Of a stretch of DNA of 64,000 bases, positions 16,326-25,642 are shown in pieces. This DNA is from JBDGYW01 sp964580055 (GTDB lineage Bacteria; Gemmatimonadota; Gemmatimonadetes; Gemmatimonadales; GWC2-71-9): NCBI GenBank assembly GCA_964580055.1, contig CAZOJI010000017.1:17418-81417 (forward strand), read 5' to 3'. Below the pieces are notes generated by a model, which was given only the letters and a program-made list of their open reading frames with translations, was not told the origin of the DNA and did no database searches. Both the position numbers and the translations under genes were made by a program. The stretch's first letter is position 1. Each line of letters starts with the position of its first letter.

Positions 16326-17876
16326 CTATAGCGGAATATTTCCATGTTTCTTTGGAGGATTGCTGTCTCTCTTGGTCAATAGCGATTGCAGAACCGATAT
16401 CAGCCTAGGTCGTGTGTCCCGCGGATCGATGACATCATCCAGGAAGCCGCGAGAAGCCGCATGGTAAGGATCAGCGAATTTCTGCCGGTATTCTTCTACC
16501 AACTGATCCAACCTCGCCTCTGGATCTTCCGCGTTCGCGATGTCTCGCCTGAACAGAATCTCCGCCGCCCCTTTCGGCCCCATGACGGCGATCTCGGCTG
16601 TGGGCCACCCAACGTTGAAATCACCTCTCACGTGCTTCGAGTTCATGACATCGTAAGCGCCGCCGTAAGCCTTGCGCGTAATCACCGTCATCTTTGGCAC
16701 CGTGGCCTCGGCGTAAGCGTACAGCAGCTTCGCGCCCTCCTTGATGATTCCCCCATGTTCCTGATCTACTCCTGGTAGGAAGCCCGGCACGTCTTCGAAG
16801 GTCACGAGTGGGATGTTGAACGCGTCGCAGAATCGAATGAATCGAGCACCCTTTGCCGATGCCTTGATGTCCAGAACGCCGGCGAGTACGGCGGGCTGAT
16901 TGGCGATCACACCAATTGGGTAGCCCCCTAGGCGTGCGAATCCAACAATGATGTTGGGCCCGAAATCTCGATGCACCTCGAGGAACTCGCCATCGTCGAT
17001 CACACGCCGTATCACATCGTGCATGTCGTACGGCTTGTTCGGGTTCTCGGGAACGATATCGAGCAATTCCTCGTCGCGCCGGTCGGGCGGATCATCGGTC
17101 TCGAGAAATGGAGGGCTCTCCAAGTTGTTGCTCGGTATGAATCCGAGGAGCCGTCGAATGTCCTGCAGGCATTCCGCCTCGGAGTCGTGGGCAAATTGTG
17201 CGACGCCTGAAACCGAGGCATGCACGTCCGCACCACCCAACTCCTCTGTCGTCACGTTTTCGTGCGTCACCGTTTTCACGACGTGAGGGCCCGTCACGAA
17301 CATGTACGAGATTCCCCTGACCATGAAAACGAAATCAGTGATCGCGGGGCTATAAACAGCACCACCGGCACAGGGCCCCAGAATGGCGCTAATCTGGGGG
17401 ATGACGCCAGATACCATCGTGTTTCGTAGGAAGATGTCTGCGTATCCCCCAAGCGAAACGACGCCCTCCTGGATTCTTGCTCCTCCGGAGTCATTCAAGC
17501 CAATCAAAGGGGTCCCGTTGCGAACCGCCAAATCCATCACCTTGCAGATCTTCTCAGCGTGGGCCTCCGCGAGCGAACCACCGAACACAGTGAAGTCCTG
17601 TGCGAAGACGTAGACCTGTCGCCCGTTGATTCGTCCGTAGCCCGTCACGACGCCATCGCCGAGAGGCTTGTTGTCAGCCAACCCAAAGTCTGAGCAGCGG
17701 TGGGTGACGAAGCGGTCCAGCTCCACGAACGACCCCGGATCGAGAAGCAGATCGAGCCGCTCTCGAGCGGTCAACTTGCCCTTTTTGTGCTGTTGCTCTA
17801 TCCGGGCGGCGCCGCCACCCTGCTCAGTCAGCGCGCGAAGGCGCTGGAATTCCTCGATTTTTTCTCTTGCCTTCAC
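16326..17876 (-). CDS. pccB: Acyl-CoA carboxylase carboxyltransferase subunit (propionyl-CoA type)
   Basis: Transfers CO2 from carboxybiotin to an acyl-CoA, most likely propionyl- or acetyl-CoA. The 516-aa product has the crotonase-fold N-half (LTARERLDLLLDPGSF, oxyanion motif GPCAGGAVYSPAITDF) and C-half (PGFLPGVDQEHGGIIKEGAKLLYAYAEA, then KAYGGAYDVM). The length and the PGxxxGxxQE motif fit PccB/AccD5-type enzymes rather than the short zinc-finger AccD. It follows rpsA by 56 bases and begins the split carboxylase cluster. Confidence 0.94.
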   Translation of the reverse strand: MKAREKIEEFQRLRALTEQGGGAARIEQQHKKGKLTARERLDLLLDPGSFVELDRFVTHRCSDFGLADNKPLGDGVVTGYGRINGRQVYVFAQDFTVFGGSLAEAHAEKICKVMDLAVRNGTPLIGLNDSGGARIQEGVVSLGGYADIFLRNTMVSGVIPQISAILGPCAGGAVYSPAITDFVFMVRGISYMFVTGPHVVKTVTHENVTTEELGGADVHASVSGVAQFAHDSEAECLQDIRRLLGFIPSNNLESPPFLETDDPPDRRDEELLDIVPENPNKPYDMHDVIRRVIDDGEFLEVHRDFGPNIIVGFARLGGYPIGVIANQPAVLAGVLDIKASAKGARFIRFCDAFNIPLVTFEDVPGFLPGVDQEHGGIIKEGAKLLYAYAEATVPKMTVITRKAYGGAYDVMNSKHVRGDFNVGWPTAEIAVMGPKGAAEILFRRDIANAEDPEARLDQLVEEYRQKFADPYHAASRGFLDDVIDPRDTRPRLISVLQSLLTKRDSNPPKKHGNIPL

Positions 17877-17932
17877 CGTAAACGAACCTCACCGACCGTT
17901 GGAGCAAAGGTGGAATAGGAAAGTCGCGCCTC

Positions 17933-19951
17933 TCATTCTGACGTTGTCTCAGGCTCTTCGTCAGTCGGCGAATCTTCGTCAGGCTGGGCGTCGCTGGCGC
18001 TGGAATCTGAAACGGCTTTGGGCTGTTCAGTCTCAGTTTCGGCACCGGAATCGTCTGCGGGTTCCTCCTCGACCGCCTTTTCTTGCGGTGGGGCAGTTCC
18101 TTCCGGCTGCGTGTCGGCGGACTCCTCCTGTTGTGGCGCTTCGTCCGCAGCGGCATGGCCTTCCGCGTCCCGGTCAATGGACTCCGCAGCTATGGTATCC
18201 TCGTCGGTACCCTCTTCCTCCTCGTCATACTCGAATTCTCTAGGCACTTCTTCTTCGGGCGGCACCTCGCCCAACTCGGTTATCGCCAGGATGATTCTGT
18301 GGTGGATCGGATCTACCTCCATCACCTTCAGCGATGCTGCTTGACCCAGTTTGATCACGCTCTCCGGCGATTTACCCTGTGGAATCGGGAGCTGCGACTC
18401 CGGTACAAAGCCCTCGAGATCGTTACCCATATCCACGACCACTCCGCCATCCTGGAACCTCACTACATGACCCTCATGCTCAGACCCTACAGGGTAGTCC
18501 TCACCGATCTTCAGCCAGGGATCTTCTTGTGCCTGTTTTAGGCCCAGAGATATCCTCTTGTTGTCCGAATCGATACTCAAGATCACGACCTCGACCGTGT
18601 CGTTCTTCTTGACTACCTCGGCGGGATGCTGGACACGTTTGGTCCACGACATGTCAGAAATGTGGATCAGGCCGTCAATTCCGGGCTCAATCTCCACGAA
18701 GGCTCCGAACGACGTGAGATTGCGGACCTTCCCAGTGATCTTGGTTCCGAGCGGGAACTTCAATGGCAGCACGAGCCACGGGTCCTGTTCGATCTGTTTC
18801 ATGCCAAGGGATATCTTCTCTTCGGAGGGATCGACCTTGAGCACAACCGCTTCTATTGTCTCGCCAATTGACACGATCTTGGAAGGGTGCCGAACATTGC
18901 GAGTCCAGCTCATCTCGCTTATGTGTACGAGCCCCTCGATTCCGGGCTCGAGTTCCACGAAAGCTCCGTAATTGGTAATGCTTACCACCTTGCCCTGAAC
19001 ACGGGCACCGACAGGGTATTTCTCCGCAACGTTCTCCCACGGGTAATCCTGCAACTGTTTGAGCCCGAGAGAGATCCGTTCCCGTTCCCAATCGATGTCC
19101 AAGATCTTCACCTCCAATTCGCCACCCAACTCCACGATCTCGGAGGGATGCGATACGCGTCCGTAACTCATGTCGGTGATGTGCAACAGGCCATCGACAC
19201 CACCCAGGTCTATGAATGCTCCGAAGTCGGTGATGTTCTTTACAATACCCTTGCGAGTCTGCCCCACTTCGATCTCCGTAATCAGATGCTCCCGCTTGGT
19301 TGCCCGATCGGCCTCGAGTATCACCCGCCGGGAGACCACGATATTACGGCGGCGTTTGTTCAGCTTGATGATCTTGAACTCGAATTCCTGCCCGAGTAAC
19401 TCGTCTATGTTGGGCACGCGCCGCAGGGCAATCTGGCTTCCCGGAAGGAACGCATCCACACCCATCAGGTCCACGACCACGCCCCCCTTGATCTTCTTCT
19501 GCAGGGTACCGACCACGGGTTCGTCGTTTTCGTGCGCTTGCCTGATCCTTTCCCACACGCGCATGAAATCGGCCTTCTTCTTCGAGAGCACGACGGCTCC
19601 GTCGTCATCCTCGAGTCTCTCGAGGAACACTTCTACCTCGTCACCGGCCTGAATCGCTTCCGGGTCTTTGAATTGTTCGATCGGTACGGCGCCTTCCGAT
19701 TTGAAGCCCACGTCGAGAATGACATGCGCGTCTGTCACTCTCAGAACCTTGGACTTCACGATTTCGCCTTCCACGATGCTTTGCAGAGTTCCTTCGTAAA
19801 GCTTCATCATCTCCGCGTATTCTTCGTCCGAATACTCTTCATCGTATAGGTCGGGACGGACGCGAAGCGCGGGATTGTCTTCCGATACCAACGAGGGATC
19901 TGAATCTAAGGTGTCGGCGGGGTTGGTGGTTTCCTGTGAGTCGTCAGCCAT
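17933..19951 (-). CDS. rpsA: 30S ribosomal protein S1 with acidic tail
   Basis: Binds mRNA at initiation. 672 aa with six S1 repeats; the first two are divergent and 3-5 are canonical (for example NITDFGAFIDLGGVDGLLH, SITNYGAFVELEPGIEGLVH, LTSFGAFVEIEPGIDGLIH). Repeat 6 is weaker. After about residue 570 comes an acidic, low-complexity tail of roughly 100 residues rich in E, D, P, A and S. The N-terminal 45 residues are also acidic. A strong promoter lies 69 bases upstream, just after cmk, the classic cmk-rpsA order. Confidence 0.96.
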   Translation of the reverse strand: MADDSQETTNPADTLDSDPSLVSEDNPALRVRPDLYDEEYSDEEYAEMMKLYEGTLQSIVEGEIVKSKVLRVTDAHVILDVGFKSEGAVPIEQFKDPEAIQAGDEVEVFLERLEDDDGAVVLSKKKADFMRVWERIRQAHENDEPVVGTLQKKIKGGVVVDLMGVDAFLPGSQIALRRVPNIDELLGQEFEFKIIKLNKRRRNIVVSRRVILEADRATKREHLITEIEVGQTRKGIVKNITDFGAFIDLGGVDGLLHITDMSYGRVSHPSEIVELGGELEVKILDIDWERERISLGLKQLQDYPWENVAEKYPVGARVQGKVVSITNYGAFVELEPGIEGLVHISEMSWTRNVRHPSKIVSIGETIEAVVLKVDPSEEKISLGMKQIEQDPWLVLPLKFPLGTKITGKVRNLTSFGAFVEIEPGIDGLIHISDMSWTKRVQHPAEVVKKNDTVEVVILSIDSDNKRISLGLKQAQEDPWLKIGEDYPVGSEHEGHVVRFQDGGVVVDMGNDLEGFVPESQLPIPQGKSPESVIKLGQAASLKVMEVDPIHHRIILAITELGEVPPEEEVPREFEYDEEEEGTDEDTIAAESIDRDAEGHAAADEAPQQEESADTQPEGTAPPQEKAVEEEPADDSGAETETEQPKAVSDSSASDAQPDEDSPTDEEPETTSE

Positions 19952-20019
19952 GACTTGCGATATCCAACGGTTAAGGGTTCACGTATTCTCGCCTGCCCAC
20001 GGAAGGCGAATAGCCTTGT

Positions 20020-20048
20020 ACCATAGACCTTGGCTGGTGCTGTGTCAA
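20020..20048 (-). promoter_or_regulatory. Sigma70-type promoter of rpsA
   Basis: On the minus strand a consensus TTGACA (20043-20048), a 17-base spacer and TATGGT (20020-20025). The predicted start near 20013 gives a leader of about 60 bases. It begins right after the cmk stop, so rpsA, and perhaps the carboxylase genes behind it, can be transcribed independently of cmk. Confidence 0.75.
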
Positions 20049-20049
20049 C

Positions 20050-20724
20050 CTAAGTGAGTGCCACTCTGGCCAACTCGGCAATACGCTCGATCTGGGCCTC
20101 GAACGTGAGGTCAGTGGTATCGATCACAACAGCTCCGTCAGCGATAGAAAGCGGCGCGATAGCACGGGTGGAATCCGCTACATCACGCTCTGCCATTCTC
20201 TTCACAGTATCCTGGATGCTTTTTTCGTCTATCGGGCGCCCAAGCTGTCTGAGCCTTCTTCGTGCCCTTTCGAGTTCGTCAGCAGTGAGGTAGATCTTCA
20301 GAGCGGCGTCGGGAAAAACCACGCTGCCGATGTCCCTCCCGTCGAGGACCACGCCGCGCGGGTGGGAGCCGGCGGCAGCGCGGAGTACCTCGTTGACCCA
20401 GCTTCTCACCTCCGGGAGAGCAGACACCGGCGACGAGTGAGCGGTGACGCGATCGGTTCGAATCTCCTTCGAGACATCGACGCCAGCAACTTCCGGACGG
20501 TAGCCGTCCTCTGTGAACTCTAGCGTGACAGGCAACGATCTCACGAGATCGACGATCTCTTGACCGTCGAGACCCAGCTCCGCGTCCAACGCAACCATCG
20601 CAGCCGCCCGATAAAGTGCACCGCTGTCCACGTGCGAAAGGCCGAGTCTCTCAGCAAGAGCGCTTGCCGTGGTGGACTTCCCAGATCCGGACGGACCATC
20701 GATGGCAATCACTCGGCTGGTCAT
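20050..20724 (-). CDS. cmk: Cytidylate kinase
   Basis: Phosphorylates CMP and dCMP. 224 aa with the P-loop GPSGSGKSTTASALAERLG at the N-terminus, the VDSGALYRAAA substrate segment, the LDGRDIGSVVFPDA motif and the lid region RRLRQLGRPIDEKSI. It lies 70 bases after tyrA and 98 before rpsA. In many genomes aroA lies between tyrA and cmk; it is absent here. Confidence 0.96.
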   Translation of the reverse strand: MTSRVIAIDGPSGSGKSTTASALAERLGLSHVDSGALYRAAAMVALDAELGLDGQEIVDLVRSLPVTLEFTEDGYRPEVAGVDVSKEIRTDRVTAHSSPVSALPEVRSWVNEVLRAAAGSHPRGVVLDGRDIGSVVFPDAALKIYLTADELERARRRLRQLGRPIDEKSIQDTVKRMAERDVADSTRAIAPLSIADGAVVIDTTDLTFEAQIERIAELARVALT

Positions 20725-20794
20725 TTGCCGTCGCAGCCTTTAGCTGGCAAACGGTCTCCCCGCCCGTCAGTCCGGAAGGGCCCACTCTCAGCGA

Positions 20795-21640
20795 TCATTC
20801 CTTCAATCTCTCACGCCAGCTGCTGCCGGACTTCAGCCAGGTCCTGACCCGTTTGGCATCGCCCGCCTCTATATCCGCGATGAGTCGTGTCGTCTCCGAC
20901 AGCACCGCGTCGAGCGCGGTCAGTACCTTGCCCTTATTCATCAGTATGAACTCGGTCCACAGATCCGGGTTCCCTATGGCCGGCGCGGTCGCCGTCTTTG
21001 CGCCCGCTCCGTAAGTCACACCCTTGGGCCCTTTCCTCGAGAGCGTCACGGCGAGGGCCGAAGCCACGATCTGCGGTACCTGACTGGTCCAGGCGAGTTT
21101 GTCATCGTGAGCGTCCGCATCCAGCACGACCGGTTCCGCTCCTATGACTCGCTTCCAGAAATCGGCTACCTCTGCGGCAGCCACTTCGCCACCATGCAGA
21201 GGTGTCACGAAAACGAGCCTGCCTTCCAGGGTGTCAGGACTCGCCGCGTCAAACCCGGTGTGGCGCATCTCCACGAATGGATGAGAGCCTGCAAAGCGGC
21301 GTTCGATTCCCAGGGCTGCCGCAAGCTCGACCACCGGTCCCTTGACACTCGCAACGTCGGTACAATAGACGGGACGCTCTGCAATGGCCGAAGCCATCCG
21401 TTTCAAGAGCTCCATTGTCGATAGTGGTGGAAGAGCAAGAACCACGAGTTCGGACTGCTCCACCACTCGTTCGACATCCATGGCAATCTCTGAGACCGCT
21501 CCAGCCTTGACTGCGGCCACCCCGTCTTTCGGAACCGGCGAATATGCGATGATACGCCTGACTCCCGCTCTCGCGGCCCGCCATGCGACTGAACCGCCCA
21601 TGGCGCCCAAACCCACGAGGCCAAGTGTTTCCGGCTTCAC
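20795..21640 (-). CDS. tyrA: Prephenate dehydrogenase family protein
   Basis: NAD(P)-dependent oxidative decarboxylation of prephenate (or arogenate) in tyrosine synthesis. The 281-aa product has an N-terminal Rossmann motif (LGLVGLGAMGGSVAWRAARAG), the DVASVKG segment and the GSHPFVEMRHTGFDAASPDTLEG region with the conserved His of the TyrA active site. The all-helical dimer domain follows. No ACT domain or fused chorismate mutase is present, so feedback control by tyrosine is not obvious. Upstream of cmk-rpsA in the same direction. Confidence 0.88.
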   Translation of the reverse strand: MKPETLGLVGLGAMGGSVAWRAARAGVRRIIAYSPVPKDGVAAVKAGAVSEIAMDVERVVEQSELVVLALPPLSTMELLKRMASAIAERPVYCTDVASVKGPVVELAAALGIERRFAGSHPFVEMRHTGFDAASPDTLEGRLVFVTPLHGGEVAAAEVADFWKRVIGAEPVVLDADAHDDKLAWTSQVPQIVASALAVTLSRKGPKGVTYGAGAKTATAPAIGNPDLWTEFILMNKGKVLTALDAVLSETTRLIADIEAGDAKRVRTWLKSGSSWRERLKE

Positions 21641-21762
21641 GACGATGTCTTGCCGCTGGGAATATCAGAGGTCACAGGGCTACCACCTTCTCACATCTTG
21701 GAGTTCGGAACATAAACGGGAAGAACGTCGATCTGCGAAGGAGTCAAGGCGATTGGGCCCGT

Positions 21763-22677
21763 TCAGTGCTCGACGTCACTGGACCTCAGCCCCCGTCTGC
21801 TGGGCCTGCGTTCGGCGAGCCGTATGTGAATCAGCTCGTCGTCAGCCTTTTGCACGGTGTGCTGTAACGGCTCTCCGGGCTTCCCAACCGCCCACCCCAG
21901 CGAGATCGAAACGGGGGCGGCAAGTTTGGCACGCTCCGCATACCGGCGTGCCACACTGCTAGTCGACTCGACGCCTCCTCCTTGCAATACCACAACAAAC
22001 TCGTCTCCACCCGTTCTGATCACGGCATCCTCCGAGCGCGCCTCCCGTATCAGGAACTTGGCCAAGCGAATCAACACATCATCTCCCGCCGCGTGCCCAT
22101 GGAGGTCGTTGTACTCCTTGAACCTGTCCACGTCGACCACAATCGCGCCGACAGGTCTGGGATTCTCGCTCAGATCCTTCTCCATTTCTTCCAAGAATCT
22201 CCGGTTGAAGCATCCGGTGAGCGGATCGCGGACGAGAAGTTTCTTGAGCTGTTCCTCAACCTCCTTGCGCCGCGTGATGTCGATCAAGATGCCGTACAAC
22301 AAGGGCTCCCCGGTCACCGGATCGTTCACCCGGTAGCATGTGTCGAGCACCGTGCGGATTGTTCCGTCGGCACGGCGAATGTCGAGCTCGAAATCACGGA
22401 CAGCGCCTTCGCGCTCCAGAATCGCGTGCTCCTCTTCCCACTGGACCGGACTTGCGCAAAAGTCGCGAGTCTTGTGCTGCTGCAATTCCTCGAGCGAGGC
22501 GACTCCCAGAAACTCGATCAGCGCGGGATTGGCGTCGAGCACCGTGCCATCCGGTCGCGTGATATAGATGCCCTCACTGATATTGGAGACCAACTCCCGC
22601 AAGGTGTTGGCATCCGTGAGGGGCCGAGCATCTCGCACGCGCCGGGCTTCATCCTTGTGGGACGGAGTTTGCTTCAT
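21763..22677 (-). CDS. PAS-GGDEF diguanylate cyclase
   Basis: Predicted to make cyclic di-GMP from GTP. The 304-aa soluble protein has a PAS domain (about 25-145, ISEGIYITRPDGTVLDANPA ... ILIDITRRKEVEEQ) and a GGDEF domain (about 150-300, RDPLTGCFNRRFLEEM). The active-site loop is intact (RTGGDEFVV), and the inhibitory I-site is intact as RSED five residues before it, so product feedback is expected. There is no membrane helix and no EAL domain. It starts 24 bases after the HEAT-repeat gene, suggesting joint transcription. Confidence 0.93.
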   Translation of the reverse strand: MKQTPSHKDEARRVRDARPLTDANTLRELVSNISEGIYITRPDGTVLDANPALIEFLGVASLEELQQHKTRDFCASPVQWEEEHAILEREGAVRDFELDIRRADGTIRTVLDTCYRVNDPVTGEPLLYGILIDITRRKEVEEQLKKLLVRDPLTGCFNRRFLEEMEKDLSENPRPVGAIVVDVDRFKEYNDLHGHAAGDDVLIRLAKFLIREARSEDAVIRTGGDEFVVVLQGGGVESTSSVARRYAERAKLAAPVSISLGWAVGKPGEPLQHTVQKADDELIHIRLAERRPSRRGLRSSDVEH

Positions 22678-22701
22678 GTTCGATCACCTGGAAGATGGAA
22701 C

Positions 22702-24276
22702 TCAATCCGGTTCTGCATCCAATGACTTGAGTCCTTCCCGTGCGGTGGCGCGGACTTCTTTGTCACGATCCTTTTCCAGGTCTTCCAGTATGTGCCGGGC
22801 CAAGTCGCTGCCCGCCAACACAAGACCCTCGACAGCCGCACGGCGGTCACTCGTGGGACGTTGCTGAGTAAAGAGATTCCCCCGTCGACGAGCCACCTTC
22901 TCCAGGGTACGCACCGCTTCCGTCGTTCCAATACGACCCAATGCGCGGCACAGCTCTTCGCGCACTCCCAGGTCCTCTTCGCGCTCGAACTCGTTCAGTA
23001 TTGGCATCACGAGCCCACCGAGTCCCGCACCCTTCAATTCCCTTGCCACGGTCAGCCGGACCTGGACATCGTCATCGCGCAGAGAACCGTGAAGATGGCG
23101 TGCAGCGGCGGGAGTGCCGATCCGGGCAAGAGCTACTGCCACCGACTTTCGCACACGACTGTCTTCGTGGTTTGCCACCTTGCCCAGCTCGGGTACGGCC
23201 TCCTCCAACCTGAGCTCGGCTACCAGATCCGCCACATTCCTCACAACATACCACTGGTGATGGTTCAGCATCGAAATCACGTTGCCGGTTCCCTCACCCA
23301 GTCTTCTCAGAGCCATCATGTAGGCCCTGCGCTCGGCGAACGTGGGCGCGCCAACGAGCAAATCGAGGAGGAGTTGAGTCGCATTGGGACCGGCGCGCCC
23401 CAAGACGGTCAGGAGGTCTTCCGCGTACAAGGGATCTAACAGCATGTTCGCTAAAGGTCTCAAGACTTCCGATCCCAGCATGCGACGCAATGCCACGCCG
23501 CAGCATATTCTCACATCTTCCTTGGGCGCCTCCTTCTCCTGGCGGATCACTGAGAGGATCGCTTCAATTGCTTCCTCGCCCTTGTTGTTATGTACCGCCT
23601 TGACGACTCCTCCGGCTAGGGCATCGAGCCCTGCGGTGAGTTGCGGACCGGCCTTGAGACCACGCAAACGTTTTGCTGCAACTCCCAGCGAAACCCGCTC
23701 AGCTCTTATCTGTTCGATCAATTCTTCAATCGAGGGGGTTGGAACTGCCGAGGCGACTGTTGGCGCGCCCTGATCCGGTGCGGGTCGTTCGACCTGAACC
23801 TTTTGCTCCGTCTTCTGAACCCCGGGGATTGCCATTGCGTCGGTCACGCGCTGCGACCGTTCCTGATCGGCGCTCGCCTCCTCATCCGGACCGAGAACAT
23901 GTATCCGGCGAACACCCTCCCGTGCGAGCCGCTGTCCTACGCCATCGCCTTGTTCGTATTCACCTGCCTTGACCGCTAGGGCTCTCAGAAGCTCAGCAAG
24001 CGACTTCGCCGAAACGCCCTGCGCGATCTGGATTTCCGATATGCCGTGGGAGTGCATCTGCGTTACCAGCAGCGGCATGGGGGGAGTGTCGGCCGCGACC
24101 ACAACGCCCTCGACCGAAAGTTCCGGTCCCTTGAGCCGCACGGTCCAACTCCGCCGCGTGGTCATCTCCGCGAAGGAGCGCAACACCTCCTTCGATTCGT
24201 CGATTCCGCCGGGTTTGGAACGCAGCAATTCCACCATCCTGGCCATCAGCAGGATGAGCCTCTGTCCGTCTGTCAT
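22702..24276 (-). CDS. HEAT-repeat protein
   Basis: 524 aa, no signal peptide or membrane helix. The N-terminal part (about 1-120) is a conserved-looking alpha/beta region with no named fold that I recognise. A Gln/Glu/Pro-rich linker follows (about 130-180). From about residue 190 to the end the protein is helical repeats of HEAT type, for example EAVPELGKVANHEDSRVRKS, and then a final ARHILEDLEKDRDKEVRATA repeat. Such proteins are scaffolds. The adjacent diguanylate cyclase suggests a link to c-di-GMP signalling, which is inference only. Confidence 0.85.
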   Translation of the reverse strand: MTDGQRLILLMARMVELLRSKPGGIDESKEVLRSFAEMTTRRSWTVRLKGPELSVEGVVVAADTPPMPLLVTQMHSHGISEIQIAQGVSAKSLAELLRALAVKAGEYEQGDGVGQRLAREGVRRIHVLGPDEEASADQERSQRVTDAMAIPGVQKTEQKVQVERPAPDQGAPTVASAVPTPSIEELIEQIRAERVSLGVAAKRLRGLKAGPQLTAGLDALAGGVVKAVHNNKGEEAIEAILSVIRQEKEAPKEDVRICCGVALRRMLGSEVLRPLANMLLDPLYAEDLLTVLGRAGPNATQLLLDLLVGAPTFAERRAYMMALRRLGEGTGNVISMLNHHQWYVVRNVADLVAELRLEEAVPELGKVANHEDSRVRKSVAVALARIGTPAAARHLHGSLRDDDVQVRLTVARELKGAGLGGLVMPILNEFEREEDLGVREELCRALGRIGTTEAVRTLEKVARRRGNLFTQQRPTSDRRAAVEGLVLAGSDLARHILEDLEKDRDKEVRATAREGLKSLDAEPD

Positions 24277-24349
24277 AGGGGTAACATACCGTTGGCGCCG
24301 GAGGGCGGCAAACAGCGGTCGTTCAGCAACCTGAGGCCGGGGGTCAGGG

Positions 24350-25414
24350 TCAGTCGATTATGTCCCATTCAGCCTGGTAGCGATCGAGGAGATCGCGGCT
24401 GCGGGCATCGAGCTGATGTTGCCTGTGCGGAACATCGAGAGGTTTTCCTGAGCCACATAGCGAGGTTGAGAAATAGCGTTGGCCGGTGTCGTTCACCAGG
24501 ACCACGACCGAACCAACGTCGGGTCGCGCTGCCACGAGCTTCTTCGCTGCGGCAACGTTGCAGCCGGAAGATATGCCGCAGAATATGCCCTCTTCACGAG
24601 CCAGTCTCCTCGCCATTTCTATGCTGTCAGCAGTGCTAACGGTAATGACTCCGGTCAGCTCCTGCACGTCGAGATTCCCGGGAACGAAGCCGTCGCCGAC
24701 ACCTTCGATCCCATGAGGTCCCCACCGGCGTTGCGAGAGGATAGGGCACTCCGCGGGCTCCACCGCGTAAAGGCGCACGTGCGGCGCCCGCTCTCGGAGA
24801 AACCGTCCCGCCCCGGTAAGTGAACCGCCGGATCCCTGCGAGGCAACCAGAGCATCGACCTCGCCGGCGCACTGCTCCCATATCTCCGGTCCGGTAGTGC
24901 GGTAGTGAGCTTCCGAGTTCCAGGGATTGTCGAACTGAGCCGGCACCCAATAGCGTTCCGGGTCCGAATCGTAGATCTCGCGAAGCTTCTTCAGGGAGAG
25001 GTCGACATCACTCTCACCGCCCGGGGTGAACACGAGCTGTGCACCATACACCTGCATTAGCTGCTTACGTTCTTCGCTCATGCCGGAGGGCATCACGACA
25101 ATACACTCATAGCCTTTGACGGCGGCAACGCACGCGCATGATGACCCAGCATTGCCGGTGGAACATTCGAGCACGACTTTCCCCGGCCGCAGGTCGCCAC
25201 TTCGTTCCGCCTCTTCAAACATGAGCTGGTAGATGCGGTCCTTGAGACTGCCACTGGGCCCAAACCATTCGAGTTTCACGAGAATCTCAGCTTCGAGGTC
25301 TTCCGTAACGCGACTCAATCGAACCATCGGAGTACGTCCGATCGCATCCAGGACGTTGTCGAGGGACCTCGAGTACGCCGACCAGGCTATGGCGTTGTCC
25401 CCTCTCTCTTTCAA
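24350..25414 (-). CDS. PLP-dependent cysteine synthase / cystathionine beta-synthase family enzyme
   Basis: A 354-aa fold-type II PLP enzyme. The PLP lysine is in FGPSGSLKDRIYQLM. The substrate loop reads STGNAGSS (usual form TSGNTG), and the phosphate loop is SQGSGGSLTGAGR instead of the common GTGGT form. The C-terminal SSGCNVAAA segment is typical. These departures suggest a specialised branch, not housekeeping O-acetylserine sulfhydrylase. The start is ATG at 25414. It is divergent from the YkvI-type transporter and heads the long minus-strand block. Confidence 0.85.
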   Translation of the reverse strand: MKERGDNAIAWSAYSRSLDNVLDAIGRTPMVRLSRVTEDLEAEILVKLEWFGPSGSLKDRIYQLMFEEAERSGDLRPGKVVLECSTGNAGSSCACVAAVKGYECIVVMPSGMSEERKQLMQVYGAQLVFTPGGESDVDLSLKKLREIYDSDPERYWVPAQFDNPWNSEAHYRTTGPEIWEQCAGEVDALVASQGSGGSLTGAGRFLRERAPHVRLYAVEPAECPILSQRRWGPHGIEGVGDGFVPGNLDVQELTGVITVSTADSIEMARRLAREEGIFCGISSGCNVAAAKKLVAARPDVGSVVVLVNDTGQRYFSTSLCGSGKPLDVPHRQHQLDARSRDLLDRYQAEWDIID

Positions 25415-25573
25415 TCCTCACCTCCTACAACTCTGTTTCACCGTGATCGCCGCCAGAATCCCGAAGACCTCACCTGTCTCCAGGAAAGCAATCCCGCCGC
25501 ATCGCTCCTTGGGGCCGGAGGTCCATCGATCACTTGGCACACCATGGTTGCGGTTGTTCGTCTGGTGCCTCTT

Positions 25574-25579
25574 TATACT
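25574..25579 (+). promoter_or_regulatory. Candidate -10 box before the YkvI-type gene
   Basis: TATACT lies 64 bases upstream of the GTG start, in the divergent gap. No convincing -35 sequence is found at 16-18 bases, so the call is weak. Confidence 0.3.
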
Positions 25580-25642
25580 GTGCGGCCCGAAGGCACGCAA
25601 GCCGGCTTGTAACGGGACTCTATCGAAACCGGAGGGAGACAG

